From: Peronospora farinosa
Lineage: Eukaryota; Oomycota; Peronosporomycetes; Peronosporales; Peronosporaceae
Length of the DNA: 64,000 nucleotides
Assembly: GCA_947646735.1 (NCBI GenBank)
Contig: CANTFK010000001.1
Coordinates: 97,238-161,237, forward strand
Direction of reading: 5' to 3'
Shown: piece after piece, positions 31,250 to 41,332 of the stretch
Layout of the letters: each line of letters starts with the position of its first letter
Numbering within the stretch: the first letter of the stretch is position 1
Position numbers and translations under genes: made by a program
The notes under the pieces: generated by a model
Database searches by the model: none
The model's input: the letters and a program-made list of their open reading frames with translations, nothing else
Told to the model about the DNA's origin: nothing

Positions 31250-32201
31250 TCACTCATTGGCCCACCTCGCAAGCAATAATGTACTTGCGCACAAAGTTAC
31301 ACTGGCGAGGCCAGTAAAAGTCGTGACTGACCGTGAGGTAAGTCTTTTCATGGCCGCGATGACTACATATTGGTGCATTGTGACATTTAAACATGATCCG
31401 TAATCTGAGGTCATGTGGAGCGGTAAGACGACACGAGGCGTGTCGCCGTTGACGGCTGTGTAGTACAGTAAGCCGTTCCGCTGGTTGTATCGAGCTTCTA
31501 CAGATTACTACATGGCAGGCAAGTGCTTTTTAGCTTGCTTGGATACGTCCTTGAGGTACTTCATCAGGCGCACAAGATTACTATCTTGTGCGCATGCCAT
31601 TCTATTTTCGTCGAGTAAACTCGACGAAAAAACGCTGGTACTCAGCGTAGCGACAGTGGTATCCACGTAAATGTCGGATTGTACATTCGGCTCGAAATCG
31701 GTCCGAAGTGAGAGCGTATCGGCGACGACGTTATTTCGTCCCGATTTATACTTCACAGAAATTATACCTTGCGAAGAACGACAAATTTCTCGCCATTCGT
31801 TGCGAGAGGTGTGGACTGTTTACAGCCGTGCGTAATGACGCATGGTCTGTAACCCACAGTAACTAGTCTATATCCCAAGAGTACGCGAAACTTATTCAGT
31901 GCATATCTCATGCCAAGGGGTTTCTTGTCATGCACCGGGTAGTTGCGCTCAGCTTTTTGCAGCTGACGCGATTGATAGCAGACAACGCGCTCTGCGCCGT
32001 CTGCTTCGTGCTGCATCAGTGCACAACCGATTACAAAATCGCTTGCGTCACGGACCACATAAAATGGTCTATCCTGATCTACAATCGCCAACACCGGCGA
32101 TTGCATAAGGCTCTGCATAATACGTTCTAATGAACGCTGACAGTAGCGCTCCAGTTTCGCTTTGCATTTTACATTTGTTTGAGTGAACAAGAAGATATGC
32201 A
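31250..32201 (-). pseudogene. Fragment of a second Ty3/Gypsy pol gene (RNase H to integrase start)
   Basis: Reading the minus strand from 32201 downward: ERIMQSLMQSPVLAIVDQD (end of RT/connection), FYVVRDASDFVIGCALMQ (RNase H entry), NYPVHDKKPLGMRYALNKF, a frame change, then KYKSGRNNVVADTLSLR (end of RNase H) and, around 31260-31370, the zinc-binding start of integrase (GHRGHEKTYLTVSHDFYWPR). It begins abruptly at the LTR border at 32201, so the upstream part of this element is missing. It differs from the neighbouring Gypsy element in sequence, so it is a separate insertion of a related family. Confidence 0.8.
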
Positions 32202-32521
32202 TAGTAACGGGCCAAGGACCCGTTACCGTCTTACACTCAAAACGCGTTGCGGAAGCGCTCTTAATCAACTCGTAAATGTAACTCTGTTTTACTTTTTGTT
32301 TTGTTTTAATTCGCAGTAAGTGCGAATATGTTCCCTAGCTCATGGGAAACACTCAATATGAAAGTCAATTTATTATTGGCTAATTAGTGGGCCTGGCACC
32401 CCAATAATTAACCAATAATATAATGACGCGCAGTATCCGCTAATCGTATACTGCCCTATGCCTACTTATGTAATTATAAATTATTCCTAAAACTACTTAT
32501 GTGATTGGTTGCCCCATTACA
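32202..32521 (-). repeat. 3' LTR of the Gypsy element
   Basis: On the minus strand it starts TGTAATGGGGCAACC and ends near CCCGTTACTA. It shares internal blocks (CACTCAAT, TATTGGCT, CTACTTATGTAAT on the plus strand) with the solo LTR at 36916-37245, so both belong to one LTR family. It directly follows a purine tract, as a 3' LTR should. Confidence 0.75.
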
Positions 32522-32539
32522 TCACCCCCCCCCCTCTTT
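32522..32539 (-). other. Polypurine tract of the Gypsy element
   Basis: The minus strand reads AAAGAGGGGGGGGGGTGA immediately before the LTR start. This is the expected place of the plus-strand primer of a retroelement. Confidence 0.65.
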
Positions 32540-33075
32540 AAGATGTGCTTACTACAACGTAAGCACATAACATGAAAATGATTCTTTTCTTCGAAAACGC
32601 CGCGACACAACCTCGAAACTGCTCAGTGACACACAACTGAGCAGCCTGACCCTGGCCGCACGCGTAAGGATATATCTGACGACAACAACCGTACGATCTG
32701 CAGGGAGCAGACACTGCGAGTCACGGACGCACACTTGATCCCGTGGAAGCTATACAGTTTTATCGGCGCTAATCATCCATTATTTCCTGAAGTCATAACG
32801 AAGCTCTTCATTCGCAAACATTCCGTTGGTGCAGTTGTTTACCACCGGTTTCTTGATCGTGATGTTGCTACTTCGATCCCCAAGTGCGCCAAATTCGATT
32901 CGCTATGGCATTTCACATAGTCGCAAATACCATCCAAGTTTTCTCGAGCCTCATAATAAATCTTGGAATCGCTCGGGGACTCGTCGTCGTAGTTTTGTTG
33001 CTCGCGATCATACGGCTCGCGAGATTGGGGCTGGAATCGGCAGCATCACTCGCAATAGCCGTCTTCCTACGCGAC

Positions 33076-34253
33076 TTATAATCCTCGACCACGTCTGAGG
33101 ATCCAATGTATAGTCCGCTGGCAAATATCCAAACCAGCGAGCCATTTGTAATTTTTCTCGACATGGTTCTTCGTGTGCGCCGAGCCACTACTCAGCGCAT
33201 AAAACTTATGATCCTCGTGATTGACAATACGGTCGACAATCCAGCGTCGCGAACCCGATGCATCAGTTAAGGGAGGAGAAGCATCACGACGGAAGACCTC
33301 TGGCGATGAGCGCCGATTCGCACAATCGTATTCCTGTAGAGTCGAACGACAAGATGCTTCTTTTTCACGCTGAAGTCGAAGAGTCGAAGAACGCCCTTTT
33401 TGAACCTCGCTGGATGGCGGAATGTGTTCGTGATCGTGCGACTGCTGAAATTGATACTGCTGAGTGGACTCGGCGATGCTAGTTGGGCGCCTACACCGGC
33501 TTGAGACTACTGATCTCGGAGAAAACCAGCAGAAAGAGTCTGCACGCGTTCGGGCAGGCTTGGTCCCAGTCGTCGTCAGCTTCGTCGTCAGCTTCGTCGT
33601 CAAGGGTTGTAGGATTTGAGCCAGCACAGAAGAGCGGGGAAGATTCGATGGGAGATCCGCCGGTAGGTAGGCCTTGAGGCGCCCGACATAGAATGTCGGA
33701 TGCAAGCGCATAGATGTAGGTATATCTAGCGTGCAAGCGTCACCATGCACCTTAACAAACCGAAATGGTCCAATATATCTTCGCTCTAACTTGTTAGCGC
33801 CCAGATTCGTCACTGAAGTGTTTGGTATTCCACTTGTTGGTAACAATACTCTGTAACCTACTCGAAATATCAACATATTCTTGCGACCTCGTTTGTCTGC
33901 GCTCTCCTTTTGCTTATCGACTGCCTTTTGTAATGCATCACGCACAAAACGCTTGATTCCTTGTAGTAATAGCAGAAATTCGGTTACTTCAGCGGAACTT
34001 ACAGGCGACGAATCCTCATTAGGAGCAACGGGAGACGGGATGGGATGTATCGCGTCAGGAGTCGATATGCCGTTGGCCACAAATTACTAGCATTAGTTGC
34101 ATCGGCAGCAACCTTATCCTCATCGTAATCAATCATCAATAGTTTTGGCACAATTCCATCGGTAGATACTCTCCCACCAAGCTTTGATACCGGGTGCTCT
34201 GAAGCTGAGAGAGCAATAAGCGCCGGAACACGAGGATGCCTAGCGTTGTTCAC
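33076..34253 (-). pseudogene. Gypsy integrase C-terminus and chromodomain-like end
   Basis: FFVNNARHPRVPALIAL (about 34250-34200) follows on from the core. After a frameshift come KESADKRGRKNMLIFRVGYR (around 33920-33860) and LGANKLERRYIGPFRFVKVH, DIPTSMRLHPTFYVGRLKAY, the GPY/F-type module. Near 33240 RRWIVDRIVNHED starts a chromodomain, whose end (SSDVVEDYKSR, about 33110-33080) is in another frame. Chromodomain integrases are known to direct insertion to certain chromatin. Confidence 0.8.
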
Positions 34254-34264
34254 GAAGAAAGACT

Positions 34265-35026
34265 TTAACCGGTTGAAGCATGTACAACATCGTTAATTGC
34301 AAACTCTGCAAGTAGAAGAAACGAACTCCATGACGAGAACGATGTAGCATAACTGCGCAGGACATCTTTGAGCACTCTGTTCACGCGCTCCGTTTGACCA
34401 TCCGTCTCTGGATGGGCCGCCGTAGACATAAGCAACCGCGTGCCTAATAGCTGGAATAACTCGGCCCAGAAAGCCGAAGTGAAACGCGGGTCACGGTCCG
34501 AAACAATAGATTCTGGCAAGCCGTGATGCCTAAAGATAAGATCAATGAAGATCTTTGCTGTCGTCTCTTCCGTAATGTGGGCGGAACCAGAGCAAAATGC
34601 ACCATTTTGCTGAATCGGTCCACTAGAACCAATATGCCCGTGCGTTTCTGTTCATCCAGTGGCAGTCCAAAGATAAAATCCATGCTGACTGAACGCCAGG
34701 CTGCCGTAGCAATCAGAAGCGTACGCAATGGGGCTTGTTAAGACGGCGCGGGCTCCACACGCTGACAGGTTTTATAGGAGAGCACCCATTCTGGATGTAC
34801 TTATACATTCGCGGCCAGAAAAAGACGCGAGAAATAGCCGCAAATGTATTTTCACGACCCAGGTGTCCGCCAGCTGGGCTGTCGTGAAAATCATGAACCA
34901 ATCGGTCTCGAAGGTCGTCATCTGCAGGGATGACGACACGCGGTGAATAAAAATGCCCATCGTGTACGTCAGCAACGGCCCGTCAAGCGCGCAACGCTTG
35001 ATGTTATCGCGTGTTGGTTTCGTCAA
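34265..35026 (-). pseudogene. Gypsy integrase zinc-binding and catalytic core
   Basis: LVHDFHDSPAGGHLGRENTF (from about 34905) is the HHCC entry. SMDFIFGLPLDEQKRTGILV and DRFSKMVHFA (34680-34600) hold the first catalytic Asp. After a frameshift PESIVSDRDPRFTSAFWAEL (34519 on) holds the second Asp, and AAHPETDGQTERVNRVLKD the Glu. The three catalytic residues are present, but in different frames. Confidence 0.85.
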
Positions 35027-35090
35027 CTTTGCGAGTCAGATTCCTAAAATAATTGATGATTCTTGCATCGAAGGAATCCTTCGCAGAGGA

Positions 35091-35721
35091 TTAAGCGATC
35101 TGAGTTCGTATCGACAGCACGGGTGTCGAAATCATCGCATGGAGACCCAGCTCAATACAACACGCACATATATCATCGTCGTTATCAACATTCTCTGTTT
35201 GATAACCCATGTCGCGCCGAGGATCATAATCCGGACGACGAGAAAGCGCGTCAGCGAGAATATTATTCTTGTCAGGCTTGTAATGCGCCACAAAGTTATA
35301 CTCGGAGAATAATGACAATTACTGTGCCATACGCTGAGACAAGTGAGGGCTCTTGATGGCGGTACGCAATGATGCGTGATATTTTTAGATAAAAAACACC
35401 TTCTCGCCGAGCAAATATACTCTGAGGGAACTTGATTAGTGCGTAGCGCATAGCCAAAAGCTCCTTGTCGGGTACCGGATAATTTTTCTCTGCAGGTTTC
35501 ATCTGTCATGATTAAAACCCCACGACGCGCTCTTGACCCTCGTCATCAAATTGCATGAGGGCACATCCTATAGCAAAATTGCTCGCGTCACATACGACGT
35601 GGAATGGCTTGGAGTCATCAGTCAGCATCAGCACTGGTGCCTCGGACAAGCTCTTCTTCACGGAGTCGAAGGCAGATTGATGTTCTGCCGTCCATAACCA
35701 TACTGCGTCTTTCTTGAGCAA
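35091..35721 (-). pseudogene. Gypsy RNase H domain
   Basis: Begins with KPFHVVCDASNFAIGCALMQ (35620 region), stops at 35512, continues with KNYPVPDKELLAMRYALIKF in the next frame (about 35487-35425) and ends with YNFVAHYKPDKNNILADALS (about 35305-35240). Confidence 0.85.
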
Positions 35722-35786
35722 AGTCGATAATGGCTGAACTAGCTCAGCATAGTTTTTCGTATACTTATGAAATTGATTTGCTAGAC

Positions 35787-36330
35787 CTATTCATTGACGT
35801 AATTAGTTTGCTTTCTGGGCGTTGGCCAGGAACAGATCGATGAGATCTTCTCAGGATCAGCGCGGACACCTTCCTTGCTGACGTAGCAACCGAGTACTGG
35901 AATCTCGGGAGCGCAGAAGGCACTTTTTTTCAAATTCGCATACAATTTATTCTCGCGCATTACTTGAAACACCTGCTTCAAGTGTCGAAGGTGTACCTCC
36001 GTAGCGCTGAGCTTTTGCTCAGCGCGTCTATGAACAAATATGTCGTCAAAGTAGCTCGGTGCAAAGTCGAGAGGTGGACGAAGTACTTGTGTCGCCATCC
36101 GATTGAACGTAGCTGGAGGATTTTTTAAGACCTTGTGGCATGACTAAACACCCCCAAAGCATCCCGCTTGGAATGCTGACCGCAGTAAACGGAATTTCAC
36201 TGTCCCTCATGAGGATCTGATAGAAACCATTTGTCAGATCTATGGCGCTGTAGATCTCGCTCCCGGACATGGTATTTAATACCATGTTTTTTTCGAAGGA
36301 TAGGCGTTTGAGCCGGGATCGTGGCGTCAT
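35787..36330 (-). pseudogene. Gypsy reverse transcriptase
   Basis: SEIYSAIDLTNGFYQILMRD (around 36265-36205) holds the first catalytic Asp. In a second frame FAPSYFDDIFVHRRAEQ (36065-36015) holds the YxDD box as YFDD, followed by LKQVFQVMRENKLYANLKK. A frameshift near 36110 separates them. Confidence 0.85.
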
Positions 36331-36373
36331 TCAGCTTGTTGAAAGCGTGCACAATGAGCACGCCGGTGGATTT

Positions 36374-36907
36374 CTACACACATAAAGTCGGGCTCGAATG
36401 TGGCGAGATACTCTTGCGGACATGGTCAGCCTTACGGCGTTCCTTGAAGAATTTATCAATAACGATGATTTGATCACGCGGTAACGGCCACTGCCGCGTC
36501 ACGCAATACTTTGATCCTGGAACGATATCTATCTTGTGCCGCACTCTACAATCCGCTGGAAGCTCATCAGGCATTTTCTTCGGAAAGATATCGGCGTACT
36601 CACGGGCGATATCGCATACAGGGTTGCCCGAAGCACGAAGAGCATCCCAAGACTGTGCTGCGAAGCGTTCTTCGCGCGCTGATTTAGGCTCGGCGCTCTT
36701 CGGGCGAGCCTCCAGTACTTCTTTTCTGGCTGCTTCGCTGGCTGACACGATGCACGCTTGCTCGATGTTGCCGGCCTTGAGGTCGTGAAGAGAAATCTTT
36801 CCATGAAAGGTCTGACAGAGATGTGATCTCTGCAGCAGTGCATGGTGGAGATCGCCTGATCGAGCGATTCTAGATCCAAGAGAACAGGTGGGTCTTGACG
36901 GGACCAT
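36374..36907 (-). pseudogene. Gypsy gag end and protease/RT linker
   Basis: The end of gag in a shifted frame (LESLDQAIS near 36870) leads on to EYADIFPKKMPDELPADCRV and IDIVPGSKYCVTRQWPLPRD (36590-36480), the N-terminal extension of Gypsy RT. The region that should hold a DTGA-type protease was not found and may be deleted. Confidence 0.75.
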
Positions 36908-36915
36908 ACACCAGA

Positions 36916-37245
36916 TGTAACGAGGCTAAAGCTTCGTTACTTACACACACTATAGGTCTTACGAGGAAGCGTAAGGGAGCACGCAAAACTAGCGTGCTTA
37001 AGGTTAATTTTACACTCCGATTTTTATATTTTTATGTTTTGACTAAGTACGAGTGGATACCCCAAACTTATGGGGAACCACTCAATTACAGATCTCTTTC
37101 CTATTGGCTGATAATAAGACTGATTCTCACTTACCTGCGAAAAGAGATACGAATGGCTACACCCGCTATCTTGGGTGTAGCATATAGCTACTTATGTAAT
37201 ATGAAATTAACTATACCTAATTGTGTAACGGTACATCCCGTTACA
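36916..37245 (-). repeat. Solo LTR (330 bp) inserted into Gypsy gag
   Basis: It is bounded by TGTAACG and CGTTACA. On the minus strand the flanks are TCTGA before and TCTGG after, a 5-bp target duplication with one change. Removing it joins VFTKGL to VYGPVKT in one frame, the normal run of a Gypsy gag (GL..GPV+T). No other part of an element is present. Confidence 0.8.
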
Positions 37246-37246
37246 T

Positions 37247-37830
37247 CAGACCCTTGGTGAACACAGTAACGTGCGTGTGATAATCTATTAGGTTTAGCAC
37301 GATACAACCAACACGGTAACGTACGTGTTGGGCGTAAGCGTGTATATCACGCTTAACCTGTCTCGGATCCAGTATTTCAGCCCGAGCCCTGAATTTAGCG
37401 CGAGCCAGTTCAAACGTGTGTTTGAGCCGCGCCTTAAATACATCATACGTTGGGAAAATGTATGGGTCATGCAGCTTGAGCCCTAGGGCCCAGGCTTTAG
37501 CACGTCCTGCCAAGTTCGACATGGCGAACTTGACCTCCATCACATCGTCATCGATGCGACGAGCCTCAATGGCATCATCGAATTCGATGAAACATCTCGA
37601 TTTCGACTACCTTGTACTTAGAGACATCGATATTCAAGGAGTCGGGTCGACGTGCATGTGTCGAACCGGCAGCAGCAGCACTGGCCTACTGTTGTCTCAA
37701 CAGTTCAGACTGTTGAGCACCCTGCTGCCTCAACATGTCAGCTTGTTGAGCGCCTTGTTTTCTCACTAGTTCAGCCTGTTGATCACCTTGATCCTGCAAC
37801 AGGATGAGCTTCTTTATTTCTTTTCGTAAA
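37247..37830 (-). pseudogene. Gypsy gag
   Basis: An N-terminal heptad-like repeat of QQAELVRKQGA / QQADMLRQQGA / QQSELLRQQ (about 37780-37690) is followed by a stop and then the capsid-like part: MEVKFAMSNLAGRAKAWALG, HDPYIFPTYDVFKARLKHTF and LDPRQVKRDIHAYAQHVRYR. This is the retrotransposon gag domain found in oomycete Gypsy elements. An in-frame stop and a frameshift break it, and a solo LTR cuts the C-terminus. Confidence 0.8.
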
Positions 37831-38067
37831 GTTCATGCTGAATGAACTTGGCGATAGTTGCATGTTACGTGTCTCCGCTCAGAATAAGCAGCATGGTACC
37901 GGTGGCGGCTTTGCCGATGGTTACAGATATACGATTTACCGTCTGTCATTCGAAGATCACTCAAATGGCAGAAGTTATTATGCTTTTCGTGACGAATTTC
38001 CTCATCCGCTGGTTTATATAGCGGATGGATCGATGGTCGTTGAAAGGGCCACGAAGCGTTACCAGGT

Positions 38068-38430
38068 GTAACGTGGCACCCTCCGTCTATACTGATATAG
38101 GTATAGTCTACCTACATTTATGGCAGTGTAAGCAGGTGCCTTGATACCTTTCGAACACAGAGAGGCAGAGGAAGCTAAACGCATCAGCAAACGTTTATAT
38201 GTGAAGAGAGTGAGAATTGTATTTAATGTAGTGAAGCTATCGAATAAATGTGAATCTGTTATAACCTTGTCTTAACTATATTAAAGTACCAATATGTGTT
38301 TTACCTTTGTGCCCTCCATTCATTGCACACGTCCATCTGTCATTGTTCAGCGCCCTAGTTGATATTATGGCCTACATTTTCAACTCCAAGGAGATGCAGG
38401 GGCAATATTATAAGAAAAGGTAATATCTTC
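38068..38430 (-). other. Possible 5' LTR of the Gypsy element, border unclear
   Basis: The minus strand ends with CACGTTACA at 38068, like the ends of the other LTRs, directly before a possible primer-binding site. The body of the sequence did not align by eye with the 3' LTR, so it could be another family or a strongly diverged LTR. Confidence 0.35.
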
Positions 38431-38433
38431 TAT

Positions 38434-38480
38434 ATAATAAAAGAATTGTGTCCGTCCGTCCGTCTGTCCGTCCGTAGTGC
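38434..38480 (+). other. Helitron-like terminal tag with (GTCC)n
   Basis: TCTATATAATAAAAGAATTG is followed by a GTCCGTCC microsatellite. A start of TC plus TATATAATAAAAG resembles 5' ends of Helitron-type elements in plants and protists. No Rep/helicase coding sequence was seen, so it could be a non-autonomous copy or only a look-alike. Confidence 0.35.
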
Positions 38481-38762
38481 TCCTTTTCCGCCATTCGGAT
38501 TGGCTACTTTTGCATAATTCGCTAATTTTGGATTGGCTGATTTTGCATATTAATACGAGCAGGTCAGTTGTACACGGACTTAAGTTGCATCAAAAAGATG
38601 TTTGACACATCAAAGATAACCAACATATACGGATAACGTATGATGTCATGCAATAAATCTGTCGGACATCTAAATTTAAAAATGGATAGCATGACTGAAA
38701 TCTATATCGTAAGATCATTACAATAGAATTCCGTTTGTCGTGTAATATAATGAAATGAAAAT

Positions 38763-39823
38763 TTACGGAACGACGGGAACACGTTCACCTTCATACCCAT
38801 AGTTTAACTTATATGACCGGTTATACGAAAATTTAAGGCATACTTTGGTTACTGTGTCCCTCGGAACGACGGGTACATATTGACCTGCGAAACGACAGGT
38901 ACACACTATCCAGCGTCGACAGGTAGACCTTGCCTTTCATACTTATTGACTTCATATGTAGCAATTACCTGACTCAACCAGAATAAGAAGTGGATACGAA
39001 GATTATTTAGCATATGTTTGCTTACCATGTCCGTCGGAGCGACGAGTGAGCATCTTTATTTTTAAGATATGTGGTGGGCCAGGGTACTATCAGCGTAGAA
39101 TCGCGCCCCTGTCCGACGGAACAAGGGGCACTACCAAAACTGCACACAGGCAAAAAGTTGTATTAAAAATTGATTGACACACATAGAAAAAATTACATTC
39201 GGTCCTCTATGCATATTTAGATCTATATATTCGGTCCGCACGCTACTATCCGTCGGAACGGGGGTACACATTGAATCTCATACCCATCACTTTACCTTAA
39301 TATTGTAAGGTAAAATGTTGGGCTCGAAGGTCAAAAGGCAAACTTTGGTCACCATGTCCGTTGGAACGACGAGTACACATTGACCTTTATATCATCATTT
39401 TAATGTAGTCAACCAAATTGGTAAAACGATGATGTAAAGGTCAATATATTACAGGCGTTGACTTGCGCACTATATCCATCGGAATGACGGGTATACATCC
39501 TAGCAAATCGCGGCGTTTAACATGCCAATATACGCTACTTTGCACCATCAAAACGACAAGTGAACACCATAAAAGAAGTGGGTCGATGAAACATGGTGCA
39601 ATCGTCTATCGATTCACTAGGGTGTAGGCATTATTTAAATGTAAATGACTGTATATTAACGTTGTCCAGACATTCGTCAATTTGTACCCGTCGGAACGAC
39701 GGTCTTACATTGGCCTGAATACCCATTGACTTCAATACCTATTAATTTACCTAATTCAACCTGATATTCTAAGCAAAGTGATTGACCAGAGTAGGGGTAC
39801 CGTCGGAACGACGGGTAAATACC
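38763..39823 (+). repeat. Array of about 10 interspersed hairpin repeats (CCGTCG GAA CGACGG)
   Basis: Copies with varying changes lie near 38763, 38854, 38886, 39026, 39110, 39247, 39353, 39473, 39545, 39686 and 39797. The best have the perfect hairpin CCGTCGGAACGACGG and continue into GTACACATTGACC. Between them, partly conserved spacers (CATACCCAT...TTTAxCTTAATAT, GGTTAC/GGTCACCATGTCC) suggest an old tandem repeat of roughly 100-160 bp. There is no open frame. Confidence 0.8.
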
Positions 39824-39829
39824 CTCGTT

Positions 39830-39915
39830 GTCAAATATTATTATCCAAGATAATGTTCTTATTGACACTTCATATAAGTGTTAAAATTATGTAACGGGCT
39901 CACCCTGTTGCAAAA
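39830..39915 (+). repeat. Palindrome-bearing dispersed repeat, copy D
   Basis: TGTCAAATATTATTATCCAA, TTGACACTTCATATAAGTGT and TATGTAACGGGCTCACCCTG follow the module order of copies A and C. Confidence 0.6.
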
Positions 39916-41207
39916 GAAGCCTAACAATGCATAAAATGTATCGAGAAGCGTTATACGCATCATGACCTACCTTAGCGATCGCGACCACATTTTTAGCACC
40001 AACTAGGAAACACCACTTGTTGGTCTTAAAAAAAGGAGCAAATTGCTTCATCATATTACATGAATAGTAAAAAACTCAGTTGTTGGGTTACGAATGCTAC
40101 CAAGTGTAGCCGGATATAAGTATAAAATGACACGTATTACACCAAGTGTAGCCGGGCTGTTACAGCCTAACGCCAGAGGAAGACGTACGATGCTTGAGTC
40201 ATTATTTCAGAGAACAACATGATGCAATAGAATCCAAATGGTCAAAGATCCAAGGGTACAAGCCCTTATCCTCAAAAAACGAGAACTGTTTTATACTATT
40301 GTCTTCTGCAATCCGCTCATGTGTCAATATGTCAACGGCCGCAAGATCGTCAGTGCATCGCCGTCCGTACACTTTTACAAACTGTGCATATCAGAGCTGT
40401 CGAGATCGTTTCTTAGCTACCACAGCGTGTGTTTACATACACTCGAAGGCGGGCACAAGAATTTGAAAAACGACAGTATCAGAGACGCGGCGTCAGGTGC
40501 AACAGAATCAGATGCTGCAACTACATGTCTACGGTAGCTACCTTTTAATTGGCTATAAATGCAGCAAGCAGCTGCCAGGCATTGCAACATTTTATACAAT
40601 CCGTCCCTGTCCCTTTTTTATAACCGCCTGTGGCTTGTAGCTTCACGTCGCATCGCCAGCTGTTATTTGACATGCTGAACTCATTTAAGTAAACTATAGT
40701 GCCGCCCAGCTGGTCTTTTCAACATGACAATCTTAAAACGTTGGGTTCCGTATCCATGAGATATATGTGCCTTGACACTTAAGCGTTTAAAGAATGCGTT
40801 GATAGCGCCAGTAGATGCAGTTTCCTCTGTAATAAAAAGGTGGTCTGTACACAAACACGAACACGTAATTAGTAAGCAGCATTTCGTTCGAGGAGTCAGT
40901 ACACCCTAGCCCTACCCCACAAGTGGCAACCCAGGTACATGGCCAGTCTTTTGAATTGTATTAAGCTCGGAATCATCCACCCCCCTCCGCTCTTGTATAC
41001 ACATTAATACAAAACGTTTTCCATGTTGCTAAATAAGGGTGCTCTCCGATTTTTCCTCATAACTTCGGGCGTTCCGCAGTGGGGAAAGCGCGTAGTCGAG
41101 AAGAAGAGCGGAAGTAGCAACGCAAGCGTCAGTACTGAAGCGTTCTCACTCTTTCTTTGTAGTCAAGCCAAATCAGTTGCCAAGTCGTGAGTTGACGACT
41201 TGTGACA
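39916..41207. other. Spacer before the PH-domain gene
   Basis: A direct repeat ACCAAGTGTAGCCGG occurs at about 40099 and 40142. Overlapping short frames at 40194-40537 look partly protein-like (YTIVFCNPLMCQYVNGRKIV) but no family was recognised. Confidence 0.4.
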
Positions 41208-41241
41208 CCTCCTCCCTCCCTCCCTCCTTCCCTCCCTCTCT
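41208..41241 (+). repeat. (TCCC)n microsatellite
   Basis: Imperfect TCCC/TTCC units about 100 bp upstream of the PH-domain start codon. This pyrimidine-rich tract could lie in the 5' untranslated region. Confidence 0.8.
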
Positions 41242-41332
41242 TTGCACTTCAAAAGGAAAAGAGCAAAGTCATTAATAAGTAGATAATAACAGGAATTCTC
41301 TAGAGTTTTTTTTGTTAAATACGATCATAAAT

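Larger units (their letters stand above)
32202..38067 (-). mobile_element. Decayed Ty3/Gypsy retrotransposon with chromodomain-type integrase
   Basis: The element is read on the minus strand: gag (37830-37247), a foreign solo LTR in gag (37245-36916), protease-to-RT linker (36907-36374), RT (36330-35787), RNase H (35721-35091), integrase (about 35010-33400), chromodomain-like end (33260-33090), a purine-rich tract (32539-32522) and a 3' LTR (32521-32202). Almost every domain is separated from the next by a frameshift or stop, so it cannot move by itself. The 5' LTR is expected beyond 38067, where the minus strand reads CACGTTACA followed by CCTGGTAACGC, a possible primer-binding site. Confidence 0.85.

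Noticed and set aside
37835..38071. Plus-strand 78-codon ORF next to Gypsy gag
   Set aside because: It lies in the expected leader of the minus-strand element and has no recognisable motif.
38434..39823. CRISPR-like array
   Set aside because: Repeats are imperfect, spacing is irregular, the organism is a eukaryote and no cas genes exist; an old satellite or element is more likely.
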